A DNA stretch of 64,000 nt from Xenopus tropicalis (GCF_000004195.4 NC_030677.2:62874222-62938221), one strand, 5' to 3'; shown: positions 34,527 through 46,105, numbered from the stretch's first letter. Notes: generated by a model not told the origin, from the letters alone. Translations and numbers: made by a program.

Positions 34527-36775
34527 TCCCCACATACTGTTCTTCGACTTCAGCTTATTTTTCCACTTCTTCTTATTCTTAGCACCCCCCATTTTCTAAA
34601 CGCTACTCCTCCTACAGTTTTAGGGGTACAACACCCAAACTCCCCACACATCTTCGCCCTATAGCGGAGCAGGTTGCTTGTGCTTTTCTAAGTGATCCGG
34701 CTCCCTGTCTTTTTGTGGCGCCGCTCCGAATACCCAAATTTACCCATTGACTTTGACAGGGGAGATTTTCAAACTGCTGCCACACTTACAGCTTTGAAGC
34801 TACACCCCCCAAACTTGAATAACATAATAATGGAGTCACCCCAAATGAAATAGTGACATTTGTTGAATGACCCAAAGTGGAAGGGGCCAACAACAGCCAA
34901 TCAAATTTCACCAATTGACTTTAATGGGGAAACTGAAACTGCTGCCACTCTTACAGCTTTGAGGCTACACTCCCCAAACTTGAATCACATAGTCATGGGG
35001 TCAGCCTGAATGAAAATATGATGATTGTTGGATGCCCAAAAGTGGGTGAAGCTGTGAACAGCCAATGAGATTTTATTGACTTGACGGAAATTCATCCTGC
35101 TGTAATAACACAGGGGTTCCCAAGCTTTGCAGAGTTAGGCACCAGGTAACTGTGGTTCAAGGTTAGAAAAAGTGGGTGGAGCCACTAGCAGCCAATCAGT
35201 TTTTACCTATTGACTTTCAATGGGGAAATCCAACCTGCTGCCATTCTCCCAGTATTAACACCCCAAACTTTTCACAGTTGGTCACTAGGGGGCTGAAGTT
35301 TTAGTTTTGAAAAAGTGGGCGGAGCCGCCAACAGCCAATCAGATTTCACCCATGGAATTTTATTGTTTTGATGCCAGTGACTTGGTATGACTACGTACTC
35401 AAGGTTAGAAAAAGTGGGCGGGGCTGCCAAAAGCCAATCACATTTCTTTCATTGTTTTTAGTGGGGAAATTTTAACTGCTGCCATTCTCACATGTTTAAT
35501 GTCAGGGTCCCCAAACTGCACAGTGTGTCAATAGGTGACTACATTCCAAGTTTAGAAAAGTTGACGGGGCCAACAACAGCCAATCAGTTTTCACCTATAG
35601 ACTTCATACGTTTAAATTTAAACTGCTGCCATTCTTTAAATATTAATACTAAGGTCCCCAAACTTTGCAGAGCTAGTCACCTGGTAACTGCGGTTCAGAG
35701 TTAGAAAAAGTGGGTGAACCCCCAACAGCCAATCAGATTTTAACTATTGATTTTCAATGGGGAAATTGAACCTGCTGCCATTCTCACAGTATCAGGCTCA
35801 CTAGGGGGACTGCATTTTTAGGTTTTAAAGAATGGGTGGAGCCACCAACAGCCTATCAGTTCACCTATTGAATTTTTTTTGTTTAAATTTAAAATGCTGC
35901 CTTTCTCACACTATGTCAGGGCTCCCAAACTTTGCACAGTCAGTCACTGGCTGACTTCGTATTCAGGGTTAGGAAAAGTGGGTGGAGCCACCAACAGCCA
36001 ATCCATTTCCACCTATTAAATTTCATTGGTTTATATTTAAACTGATACCATTATTTAAATATTAATTCCAGGGTTGTTAAACTTTTTAAAGTTAGTCACT
36101 GGGTATTTGTAGTTCAAAGTTAGAAAAAGTGGGTGGGGCCACTAACAGCCAATCACATTTCACCTATTTACTTTCAAGTGTAAAATGCTGTCAGTTGCAC
36201 AATTTTTATGCAAAATTGCAAAGTTGGTCACTGGGGGACTGACGTTCAAAAATAGGAAAAGTGGGTTGGGCCAATAAAAGCCAATTAGATTTCATCCATT
36301 GAATTTTGTTGGTTTAAATTTAAAATGCTGCCATTATCACACTATTTATGCCAGGATGCCCACTGTTTGTCACTGGGTGACTTCGACTCCAAGTTAGAAA
36401 AAGTAGGCAAAGCGGGAATCACAATTCACCGATTAACTTTTATTGGTTTAAATTTAAACTGCTGCCATTCTTTAAGTATTAATCCTAGGGTCCCTAAACT
36501 TTGCAGAGTTAGTCACTGGGTAACTGCAGTTCTAGGTTAGAAAAAAGTGGGTGGGGCCACCAACCGCCAATCAGATTTCACTTGTTGACTTTCAGTGGGG
36601 AAATTTAAATTGCTATTAAAACCAGGGTCCCCAAACTTTGCACAGGGGTCTTTACTATATAACTGTGGTCCAAGGTTAGAAAAATTGGGCAGAATCAACA
36701 ACAGATCAGATTTTGTTCAGTGACTTCACATTTTTTGACCAAACATGAAGTTTGTTCTCAAACTTCCCTTTCTAG
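34527..36775 (+). mobile_element. Candidate non-autonomous Helitron with internal repeats
   Basis: It begins with TC after an A (tccccacatactgttcttcg). It ends in CTAG (36,772-36,775) before a T, and five bases before that is a perfect hairpin, gaagtttg-ttct-caaacttc (36,747-36,766). A 5' TC, a 3' hairpin followed by CTRR, A|T insertion and no inverted ends are the hallmarks of Helitrons (established knowledge). The interior is about fourteen degenerate units. No Rep/helicase coding region is present, so it would be non-autonomous. Identity is inferred from structure alone. Confidence 0.6.
34860..36720 (+). repeat. Degenerate tandem repeat, unit about 140 bp
   Basis: The word gaaaaagtgggtggagccac plus aacagccaatcagatttcac, then cattgactttcaatgggg, aactgctgccattctcac and gtccccaaactttgcaga, recurs in order. 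Anchors lie near 35,168, 35,310, 35,410, 35,555, 35,705, 35,830, 35,973, 36,125, 36,255, 36,405, 36,541 and 36,682 (spacing roughly 100-150). Units are diverged by many substitutions and indels, so the array is old. Confidence 0.85.
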
Positions 36776-38395
36776 TTACATAATGACATCATTATATAGC
36801 TCATATTGGTTAAAAAAAAAAAAAATGTCCACCAGGTTCATGCATTCAGCAAATCTCTGTATTCACTGAAAGTGACCGATGGCCCGTAATAAGGTGTAGG
36901 GAAGCAGGGGCATGATATTGCTGTAGGGGTTGTAAAGCCACTCCCAGTTAGTGGGGGATTGGTGGTTTTAGAAGTTGCAGGCAGTAGGGGTATAAAAGAT
37001 GACTTTGGAATTTCCCCCTTCCTATTCCATCTTAGGCAGTACAGGAAATGCCCACCCTTCCTATACAGGTGTGTTGGTATTAAAGTATTGATGGTCGGGT
37101 GGTTGAGTCCAGGAAGCAATGGTTATGTTAGGAAGGGAGTTGCATGGTTAATTGCTGGCTGGCACGCCTGGCACCTCAGGGGTAAGGAGGCGTATCCTGA
37201 AGTGAATTTTGTTGAGGAGTAAGTGGTTCTCGGCTAGGATGGCAGCTGGCGGCACTAATGGTGTTGCACAGTTATTGGATTGTTATGGTACATGAAAGTT
37301 CAAGTGTTAATTGTTATACAAACATTCAAGTTATGTTGGGCTATGTTTATGATATGTTTATGATATGCCATTTGTTCTTTATGGTATGTTTTAAATTAAA
37401 ACTTCAGCTGATAATAAATGTTCTGTGGCTTTTTCATCCAAAAACTGGTGTCTGTGTATTTTTTGGGATTTGATGAGTGGTGTTTTGGTTGGCAAGGGGC
37501 AGGGCAAGTCCCAATGATGCTCCTGTCATGGATTTACATTTAAAGTAAATTTCACTTCAGTTTTTCTTCAAGACACTGTGTCATTTAATAACTACTCTGT
37601 CTTTAACTTGTAGTTGCTGGGCAAGTAGTCACAACTCTGTTCTTAATTGCTTTGTACATTCATTTTAATGGGTGATAAATGTACATTTTGTTACAAAACA
37701 ATACTGTAGATAAAAGGCCCTGTCTTGAAACTAGTTAAAAATAAAAGATGTGAATATTTCATAAGTAGTTTGAAGAACGCATTGTCATGTGTTAATTTTT
37801 CTCAGCTTCTAAACATGTACAGTAAAGTAAAATTGTGATTAGGAAGAACAATTTCTTCTTATAGTATTGGAGAACCTCTTAAATTAGTAAAAAAAAAAAG
37901 CTGATACAACTGTCAAAATAAAATACAATTTGTGTTCAATATGAGCCAGTACAGAAAAGTACATTTAGGAATAACTCTGAAAATAATTGGACTCAAACTA
38001 TTTAAAGTGTGAGGGATTCTTCTTTAGAAACTACTTTCCTCTTTGCTTTCCAAAGTGTTTCACAAGTCTCAAAATCACAGCATATTGCAGGCATTTGTTT
38101 TACTTTAGTAGTGTATTTTAAATTACAGCAAAAGTGCATGCACTATATCTTATTGATTCATGATGGTCTGAAATCTAAAGCAATTTTTTCTACTATATTG
38201 TGAGAATCATTAGAGCTAATATCAGCTAAATGCAATGCTGAAGTCTGGGTGGTGGGTAATCCTTTGAAAGCCTGTTTATTTCTAAATACTAGCATAATGA
38301 TGTACTTATTTGTCTATAGCAATTAGAACATGCCCAGCAAATATACATATATATTACAGGTACTGAATACTGCAGTATAATTTCCAAAAAGGAAA
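36776..38395. other. Unassigned; possible retroelement remnant at 36,880-37,460
   Basis: 36,880-37,460 ends in ataaatgttctgtggctttttc then tggtgtctgtgtattttttg. This resembles in layout the segment near 47,390-47,455 (aattaaagctgtggccttca ... tctgtctccctc). They may be 3' ends of related retroelements; classification is not possible by eye. The rest is AT-rich with no genes. Confidence 0.3.
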
Positions 38396-38535
38396 AAAAA
38401 AAAAGCAAAACGCAGCTATCGTGCAACTTTTTTGATGCGCCCCACTTTTTTGACGGTCAACTTTTTCTACTCACTCAGTGAACTTTTATTTGCTGCTAAT
38501 TATTGTGCCAATGGTGAAATTAAGATCACCATACC
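38396..38535. mobile_element. Fragment of hAT MITE, TAGTGATGAGC family
   Basis: cttttttgatgcgccccact, tttttctactcactc and gtgccaatggtgaaatt match interior words of the family. Ends missing. Confidence 0.45.
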
Positions 38536-38539
38536 CACA

Positions 38540-39205
38540 GGGGCACATTCATCAAAGTAGAATACAAAAAATTTGTTCTGTACGTGTTTTTTGAATTTTT
38601 TTTGTTAATTTGCGCAACTTTTTTGTACTTTTTTGTACGAAAGTTTCGGATTCATTTAAGTTTTGGTATCGTGACTTTCCTTGGGCCAGGTTGGAGCTGC
38701 AGAGTGCCATTGAGCCCTATGGGAGACTTTCCTTGGGCCAGGTTGGAGCTGCAGAGTGCCATTGAGTCCTATGGGAGACTTTCCTTGGGCCAGGTTGGAG
38801 CTGCAGAGTGCCATTGAGCCCTATGGGAGACTTTCCTTGGGCTGGGTTTGAGCTGCAGAGTGCCATTGAGTCCTATGGGAGACTTTCCTTGGGCCAGGTT
38901 GGAGCTGCAGAGTGCCATTGAGCCCTATGGGAGACTTTTCTTGGGCCAGGTTGGAGCTGCAGAGTGCCATTGAGTCCTATGGGAGGCTTCCAAAATCATG
39001 CATCAAAGGTTCAAAGTCAGAAAGGTTTTCGCGCCGTTTACGATCGTTCGGATATAAAAATTTTGTGACTATCGCAAACGATCTTGTCAATACGAAAAAG
39101 TACGAAATTTTAGTATTCAAACGGAAAGAATTTTCGTGACATTTACGATCATCAGAAATGATCAGATTCCGTGATTCGGATTCGTAACTTAGTGAATCTG
39201 GCCCC
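38540..39205. mobile_element. Family E MITE with six 52-bp units
   Basis: Starts ggggcacattcatcaaag and ends agtgaatctggcccc. The left arm leads into ggtatcgtgactttccttgg and the right arm has cctatgggaggcttccaaaa, tcatgcatcaaaggttcaaa and gttttcgcgccgtttacgat. Flanks ACA and AAG do not match, so the target duplication is not visible here. Confidence 0.7.
38676..38985 (+). repeat. 52-bp minisatellite, 6 copies
   Basis: The word cagagtgcc occurs at 38,700, 38,752, 38,804, 38,856, 38,908 and 38,960, always 52 apart. The unit is the same as at 7,777. Alternating variants gagccctat and gagtcctat occur along the array. Confidence 0.95.
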
Positions 39206-39269
39206 AAGTGTACAAAAAATAACCCAACATGATTGTTTTGCCACCAATAGGGTCTTATTATATCTTAGT

Positions 39270-39402
39270 TGGAATTAAGTACAAGGTACTGTTTTATTAC
39301 TACAGAGAAAAAAAAATTAATTTATTTTTATTGGTCTATGGTAGATGGCCTTCCTATAATGCAGGATAGCAGGTTTCCGGATAAGAGATCCCAAACCTCT
39401 AC
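39270..39402. mobile_element. Fragment of TA-type MITE
   Basis: ttaagtacaaggtactgttt, tggtagatggccttcctata and aggtttccggataagagatc match the 49,785 copy in the same orientation. One end missing. Confidence 0.6.
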
Positions 39403-39570
39403 TAATTTTCAGAAATCTTATTTACAAAAGACCAGTTAGAAACATTTCAGAAAGAAATATAAATAATAATCCAACCTCATATTCAATGAGCATGCTTTAA
39501 TTAAAATTAAAGTTCTGTTCAACTAACATGTTTGATTTGAAAGGGAATCATTAACCCTTTAAGTGCCAAG

Positions 39571-39825
39571 GGACGTAGATTCTACGTCCTAGGTACCAAG
39601 GGACCAAAGTGCCATGGGACGTAGAATCTACGTCCAATGGCACTGTCGGGTTTACAAGCGCTGCGCTCGCTTTTAAAGCAGCGCAGCGCTTGTAAACCCC
39701 TCAGATCCCCCTAGGCAACGAGCAAAGCAGCACATACTCACCGATCCGGGTCCCCCAGCCGCACCGATCGTCGCTCCAGCCAATGACAGCAGTGGACACG
39801 CATTGATGACGTGTCCACTGCTGTC
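39571..39825. repeat. Subterminal palindromes and hairpins of the TTAA element
   Basis: ggacgtagattctacgtcc (39,571-39,589) and ggacgtagaatctacgtcc (39,617-39,635) are near-perfect palindromes, the second embedded in gtgccat...aatggcac. tttacaagcgctgcgct pairs with agcgcagcgcttgtaaa (39,650-39,697). acagcagtggacacg pairs with cgtgtccactgctgt around 39,786-39,826. Such subterminal structures may bind a transposase; that is inference. Confidence 0.8.
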
Positions 39826-40017
39826 CCTTTAAAAGTCGCCGCCTACTGTCGGCTCCCTCACTCCTGCTGCGCACGTTGGACCGGATGGAGCTCCCCTGCT
39901 GCCTGCCTGCTGGATTTATCGCCCCTGATCGCCTCTGATTGCCTGCCTGCCTTGGGTAAGCTGAACTACAACTCTCTACCACTGTTTATTTTGCTTATTT
40001 CTATCTCAACTGTCTAA

Positions 40018-40215
40018 AAAATTTTTTTTTTTTTTTTCAATTTTTTTCTTCTATCTTTGTCATTATTACACTTTTGTACACATACACACTTATTTACAAC
40101 TTTCCCAAGCACACACAGACACTTACACACACACTTACACTTACACTTTTTTTTTTTCTTTCTTTCTTTTCTTTTCTTTTCTTTCTTTCTTTGCTTTCTT
40201 TGGCAGTCTTTTTTT
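40018..40215. repeat. T-rich, CA-rich and CTTT microsatellites
   Basis: A T run at about 40,020-40,038, acacacttacac-type CA-rich sequence at 40,078-40,147, and a (CTTT)n/(CTTTT)n tract at about 40,158-40,195. Confidence 0.85.
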
Positions 40216-40366
40216 TTTACTAAAACTTTATTTCTGATCTTGCTCTATAATTATCTGATTTATTTGGTTGCATTTTAGTGTTTTTTTGGCATTTTCATAA
40301 TTGATTTCTGTTTTTGAATTATTCTATTGCACTGTAACTTTTTTATTGCTATTGGGTGCTGAATTT

Positions 40367-40600
40367 GCAGTGACGTTGGTGGATCCAGGGCTCTGACCAC
40401 CGATTTCATTGCAATTATTGTTCTTCTGTTGGTTTAGGTGGTTTTATTGGATTTTACTGATTTTATGGTGTTTTATCTTTGCATTGTTCTTTGTGTGTTT
40501 AGTGCCCCCAAAAAGGTTGCTTTTGCAGTGACATTGGTGGATCCAGGGCTCTTACCGATTTCATTGCAACTATTGTTCTTTGATTGCTTTTAGTGGGTTT
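40367..40600 (+). repeat. 158-bp-spaced duplication inside the TTAA element
   Basis: gcagtgacgttggtggatcc...gggctct and ccgatttcattgcaa at 40,367 recur at 40,525 as gcagtgacattggtggatcc with the same downstream words. Two copies, spaced 158 bases. Confidence 0.8.
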
Positions 40601-40690
40601 TATTCCATTTTAACTTCATTTGATTTCAGTTGTTCTAGAAAGGTCCAGAGGTGCTAAGATTGTTCTGGTAGTTTCTATTGCCAAGGGTTA

Positions 40691-40931
40691 GGCTGATGCC
40701 ACACATGGCGTAGGGCTGATTTTTTCAGCAAGTGGAAAAACGCTTGCCGAAAATTCAGCCCTACGCTTGCTACTTGTGCCTGCACCCGAATGAATGGGAT
40801 ACGCTCGGGTGCAGGCACATGTAGCCGATATACGCATGAAAACACGAGACTTTGCATTCTCACGCGTTTTCATGCGTATATCGGCTACATGTGCCTGCAC
40901 CCGAGCGTATTCCATTCATTCGGGTGCAGGC
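40691..40931. mobile_element. Harbinger-type palindrome, truncated copy nested in TTAA element
   Basis: Second copy of the 30,081 element, preceded by the same TTA (40,688-40,690). The left arm is complete, but the right arm stops after cattcgggtgcaggc and runs into an A tract and the satellite array, so roughly 90 outer bases are missing. The asymmetric core is inverted relative to the 30,081 copy (cacgagactttgcattctca), so the two lie in opposite orientation. Confidence 0.8.
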
Positions 40932-40939
40932 AAAAAAAA

Positions 40940-43900
40940 AGGGGTGCATAGAGTGCAGCCCCAATATTATGCATTTTCAGGTTTGGTGGCCATGTACTTA
41001 TGCGCAACCAGACATAGGTATCGTTTTATTGAGGGGAACTTGCAGATTGATGGTTAGTAAGTTTTTGGTAGTTGCCGTGGAGATTTTGGGGAGAAATCTA
41101 GGTTTTTTTATCTGGTTTTTCCTTGATTTCTGACCAAAATCTAGGGTTGTATCTGGTTTTTCCTTGATTTCTGACCAAAGCGCTGACTTCTGCAAGGGAC
41201 TGCGGCCACAATTTTCCATGTAGAAAGAGAAGAGTGGTGTCTCTGAATAGCTGAAGGTGTGCACTTTTCGTAAATATATAGATTGTGGGGGTTATCTCAC
41301 AGGTAGGGGGGGTTAACACTGAAAAACTGCAGGTAGTGCACATAGAGCGCAGCCCCCAAAATTTCAACTGAAATTGCCCTTATGCATTGCCCCTGTTTTG
41401 GGGCATTTGGTGGCCACGTCTTTATGTGTACCCATACATATGGGGTATCGTTTTATTCAGGGGAACTTGCAGATTGAGGTTTAGTAAGTTTTTGGTAGTT
41501 GCCATGGAGATTTTGGGGAGAAATCTAGGTTTGTATCTGGTTTTTCCTTGATTTCTGACCAAAGCGCTGACTTCTGCAAGGGACTGCGGCCACAATTTTC
41601 CATGTAGAAAGAGGAGAGTGGCGTCTCTGAATAGCTGAAGGTGTGCACTTTTCAGAAATATATAGTTTGCGGGGGTTATTTCACAGGTATGGGGGTGTTT
41701 AGACTAAATAACTGCAGGTAGAGCACATAGAGCACAGCCCCCCCTTATGCATTGCCCCGGTTTGGGGGCATTTGGTGGCCACGTCTTTATGTGTAGCCAT
41801 ACATATGGGGTATCGTTTTATTCAGGGGAACTTGCAGATTGAGGTTTAGTAAGTTTTTGGTAGTTGCCATGGAGATTTTGGGGAGAAATCTAGGTTTTTA
41901 TCTGGTTTTTCCTTTATTTCTGACCAAAATCTAGGGTTGTATCTGGTTTTTCCTTGATTTCTGACCAAAGCGCTGACTTCTGCAAGGGACTGCGGCCACA
42001 ATTTTCCATGTAGAAAGAGAAGAGTGGTGTCTCTGAATAGCTGAAGGTGTGCACTTTTCGTAAATATATAGATTGTGGGGGTTATCTCACAGGTAGGGGT
42101 GGTTAACACTGAAAAACTGCAGGTAGTGCACATAGAGCGCAGCCCCCAAAATTTCAACTGAAATTGCCCTTATGCATTGCCCCTGTTTTGGGGCATTTGG
42201 TGGCCACGTCTTTACGTGCACCCATACATATGGGGTATCGTTTTATTCAGGGGAACTTGCAAATTGAGGTTTAGTAAGTTTTTGGTAGTTGCCATGGAGA
42301 TTTTGGGGAGAAATCTAGGTTTTTTTATCTGGTTTTTCCTTGATTTCTGACCAAAGCGCTGACTTCTGCAAGGGACTGCGGCCACAATTTTTCATGTAGA
42401 AAGAGAAGAGTGGCGTCTCTGAATAGCTGAAGGTGTGCACTTTTCAAAAATATATAGTTTGCGGGGGTTATTTCACAGGTATGGGGCTGTTTAGACTAAA
42501 TAACTGCAGGTAGAGCACATAGAGCACAGCCCCCCCTTATGCATTGCCCCGGTTTGGGGGCATTTGGTGGCCACGTCTTTATGTGTACCCATACATATGG
42601 GGTATCGTTTTATTCAGGGGAACTTGCAGATTGAGGTTTAGTAAGTTTTTGGTAGTTGCCATGGAGATTTTGGGGAGAAATCTAGGTTTGTATCTGGTTT
42701 TTCCTTGATTTCTGACCAAAGCGCTGACTTCTGCAAGGCACTGCGGCCACAATTTTCCATGTAGAAAGAGGAGAGTGGCGTCTCTGAATAGCTGAAGGTG
42801 TGCACTTTTCAGAAATATATAGTTTGCGGGGGTTATTTCACAGGTATGGGGGTGTTTAGACTAAATAACTGCAGATAGAGCACAGCCCCCCCTTATGCAT
42901 TGCCCCTGTTTGGGGGCATTTGGTGGCCACGTCTTTATGTGTACCCATACATATGGGGTATCGTTTTATTCAGGGGAACTTGCAGATTGAGGTTTAGTAA
43001 GTTTTTGGTAGTTGCCATGGAGATTTTGGGGAGAAATCTAGGTTTTTATCTGGTTTTTCCTTGATTTCTGACCAAAATCTAGGGTTGTATCTGGTTTTTC
43101 CTTGATTTCTGACCAAAGCGCTGACTTCTGCAAGGCACTGCGGCCACAATTTTCCATGTAGAAAGAGGAGAGTGGCGTCTCTGAATAGCTGAAGGTGTGC
43201 ACTTTTCAGAAATATATAGTTTGCGGGGGTTATTTCACAGGTATGGGGGTGTTTAGACTAAATAACTGCAGATAGAGCACAGCCCCCCCTTATGCATTGC
43301 CCCTGTTTGGGGGCATTTGGTGGCCACGTCTTTATGTGTACCCATACATATGGGGTATCGTTTTATTCAGGGGAACTTGCAGATTGAGGTTTAGTAAGTT
43401 TTTGGTAGTTGCCATGGAGATTTTGGGGAGAAATCTAGGTTTTTATCTGGTTTTTCCTTGATTTCTGACCAAAATCTAGGGTTGTATCTGGTTTTTCCTT
43501 GATTTCTGACCAAAGCGCTGACTTCTGCAAGGCACTGCGGCCACAATTTTCCATGTAGAAAGAGGAGAGTGGCGTCTCTGAATAGCTGAAGGTGTGCACT
43601 TTTCAGAAATATATAGTTTGCGGGGGTTATTTCACAGGTATGGGGGTGTTTAGACTAAATAACTGCAGATAGAGCACAGCCCCCCCTTATGCATTGCCCC
43701 TGTTTGGGGGCATTTGGTGGCCACGTCTTTATGTGTACCCATACATATGGGGTATCGTTTTATTCAGGGGAACTTGCAGATTGAGGTTTAGTAAGTTTTT
43801 GGTAGTTGCCATGGAGATTTTGGGGAGAAATCTAGGTTTTTATCTGGTTTTTCCTTGATTTCTGACCAAAGCGCTGACTTCTGCAAGGGACTGCGGCCAC

Positions 43901-45390
43901 AATTGTCCATGTAGAAAGAGAAGAGTGGTGTCTCTGAATAGCTGAAGGTGTGCACTTTTCGGAAATATATAGATTGTGGGGGTTATCTCACAGGTAGGGG
44001 GGGTTATCAATGAAAAACTGCAGGTAGTGCACATAGAGCGCAGCCCCCAAAATTTCAACTGAAATTGCCCTTATGCATTGCCCCTGTTTTGGGGCATTTG
44101 GTGGCCACGTCTTTATGTGCACCCATACATATGGGGTATCGTTTTATTCAGGGGAACTTGCAGATTGAGGTTTAGTAAGTTTTTGGTAGTTGCCATGGAG
44201 ATTTTGGGGAGAAATCTAGGTTTTTATCTGGTTTTTCCTTGATTTCTGACCAAAATCTAGGGTTGTATCTGGTTTTTCCTTGATTTCTGACCAAAGCGCT
44301 GACTTCTGCAAGGGACTGCGGCCACAATTTTCCATGTAGAAAGAGAAGAGTGGTGTCTCTGAATAGCTGAAGGTGTGCACTTTTCGGAAATATATAGATT
44401 GTGGGGGTTATCTCACAGGTAGGGGGGGTTAACACTGAAAAACTGCAGGTAGTGCACATAGAGCGCAGCCCCCAAAATTTCAACTGAAATTGCCCTTATG
44501 CATTGCCCCTGTTTTGGGGCATTTGGTGGCCACGTCTTTATGTGCACCCATACATATGGGGTATCGTTTTATTCAGGGGAACTTGCAGATTGATGTTTAG
44601 TAAGTTTTTGGTAGTTGCCATGGAGATTTTGGGGAGAAATCTAGGTTTTTATCTGGTTTTTCCTTGATTTCTGACCAAAGCGCTGACTTCTGCAAGGGAC
44701 TGCGGCCACAATTGTCCATGTAGAAAGAGAAGAGTGGTGTCTCTGAATAGCTGAAGGTGTGCACTTTTCGGAAATATATAGATTGTGGGGGTTATCTCAC
44801 AGGTAGGGGGGGTTAACACTGAAAAACTGCAGGTAGTGCACATAGAGCGCAGCCCCCAAAATTTCAACTGAAATTGCCCTTATGCATTGCCCCTGTTTTG
44901 GGGCATTTGGTGGCCACGTCTTTATGTGCACCCATACATATGGGGTATCGTTTTATTCAGGGGAACTTGCAGATTGAGGTTTAGTAAGTTTTTGGTAGTT
45001 GCCATGGAGATTTTGGGGAGAAATCCTAGGTTTTTATCTGGTTTTTCCTTGATTTCTGACCAAAGCGCTTACTTCTGCAAGGGACTGCGGCCACAATTTT
45101 CCATGTAGAAAGAGAAGAGTGGTGTCTCTGAATAGCTGAAGGTGAAGAGTGGTGTCTCTGAATAGCTGAAGGTGTGCACTTTTCAGAAATATATAGTTTG
45201 TGGGGGTTATCTCACAGGTAGGGGGGGTTAACACTGAAAAACTGCAGGAAGTGCACATAGAGCGCAGCCCCCACATTTTTAGCTGTAATTGCCCTTGTGC
45301 ATTGCCCCTGCTTTGGAGTGTTTGGTTCCCATGTCTTTATGTGCACCCATACATATGGGGCATCATTTTATTCAGGAGAAGTTTGTCTTT
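40940..45390 (+). repeat. Satellite array, units of 356-425 bp
   Basis: The anchor (t)tatgcattgcccc recurs at 41,381, 41,746, 42,171, 42,538, 42,894, 43,291, 43,688, 44,072, 44,497 and 44,881, with a diverged anchor tgtgcattgcccc at 45,296. Spacings are 365, 425, 367, 356, 397, 397, 384, 425, 384 and 415. Each unit reads ggggcatttggtggccacgt, catacatatggggtatcgtt, gaggtttagtaagtttttgg, gactgcggccacaatt, gtctctgaatagctgaaggt. Two end types alternate (A: ggttaacactgaaaaactgc; B: gtttagactaaataactgc). The first and last units are diverged. Repeated minus-strand frames of 72-103 codons across the array are the same repeat read again and again. Confidence 0.95.
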
Positions 45391-46101
45391 CAAATATGCC
45401 TTTGTTAGAAAATTTTTATGAGATTTTTTTTTGTCAAATCCACATCATGATCATGCGTCCAAGTTTACGTTTTAGAAAAAAAAAAAAATGTCATAAAAAT
45501 TTCCAAATTTCACAATGCACTGACAAAAGGTATTTGGCTTTTGAGTGAAAACTACATTGCACCTAGAAACCTGAAGGTCTGTAGTTTCTAAAGATACCAA
45601 ACATGAGGGGATATTTTAGATTTACATATAAGTTATGCTGCATTAACTGTTACAAGCGCTTTTCTGCTTTGTTCTGGTGTGATATTGTACTAAGTATTGC
45701 TTTAGTTTGGGGGTTACTTCTGGACAGGAACTGTGGGGTACCACCACATATTTGGTATCGTTGGAATTGGGAGTATCAGGGCTTTTACAAACAATAAAAA
45801 AAAGTGAGTAAAATTAACTTTTCTATGGAAAAAAACCTCAAAATATACAGAAATTTTTCATAATTTTATTTTTTTTTTACATATTTCACCCAAAATACAC
45901 ATCATATCTCCAGAAAAGTTATAAAATTTGGTATGTATGTCGAAGCCCAATTAGTGACGAAAAAAACGATATATAATTTCCCTAGTTTCGTGGAGGTTTT
46001 CCTACCAAAAAACATTGTTAAAGTGAATGAGTACAAAATGCTTAAAAAACGTCTGGCACTGGGGGGAACCGAAATGACGAATTCGGCTGGCACTTAAAGG
46101 G
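45390..46101. other. AT-rich right part of the TTAA element
   Basis: Contains a very diverged echo of the satellite (cacatatttggtatcgttgg at about 45,748), A- and T-rich runs, then gaattcggctggcacttaaa at the end. No open frame with a domain. Confidence 0.6.
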
Positions 46102-46105
46102 TTAA

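Larger units (their letters stand above)
39555..46101. mobile_element. 6.5-kb TTAA-flanked piggyBac-like non-autonomous element
   Basis: Both ends are bounded by TTAA (39,551-39,554 and 46,102-46,105). The terminal inverted repeat is 14 bp and perfect: ccctttaagtgcca on the left, tggcacttaaaggg on the right. TTAA duplication with CCC...GGG ends is the piggyBac signature. Inside, in order: two subterminal palindromes (39,571-39,589 and 39,610-39,643), a strong hairpin (39,648-39,698), a GC-rich part with another hairpin near 39,788-39,825, T-rich microsatellites (40,018-40,215), a 158-bp duplication (40,367 and 40,525), a nested Harbinger-type palindrome, a satellite array, and an AT-rich tail. 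I see no DDD transposase, so it must move in trans if at all. Confidence 0.8.

Noticed and set aside
40057..40278. Frame rich in Leu/Phe/His
   Set aside because: Encoded by T-rich and CA-rich microsatellites inside the TTAA element.
41098..45276. Family of 72-103 codon minus-strand frames starting MKFWGLRSMCTTCSFS
   Set aside because: They recur once per satellite unit and end wherever unit types differ; no domain, no splice or polyadenylation context.
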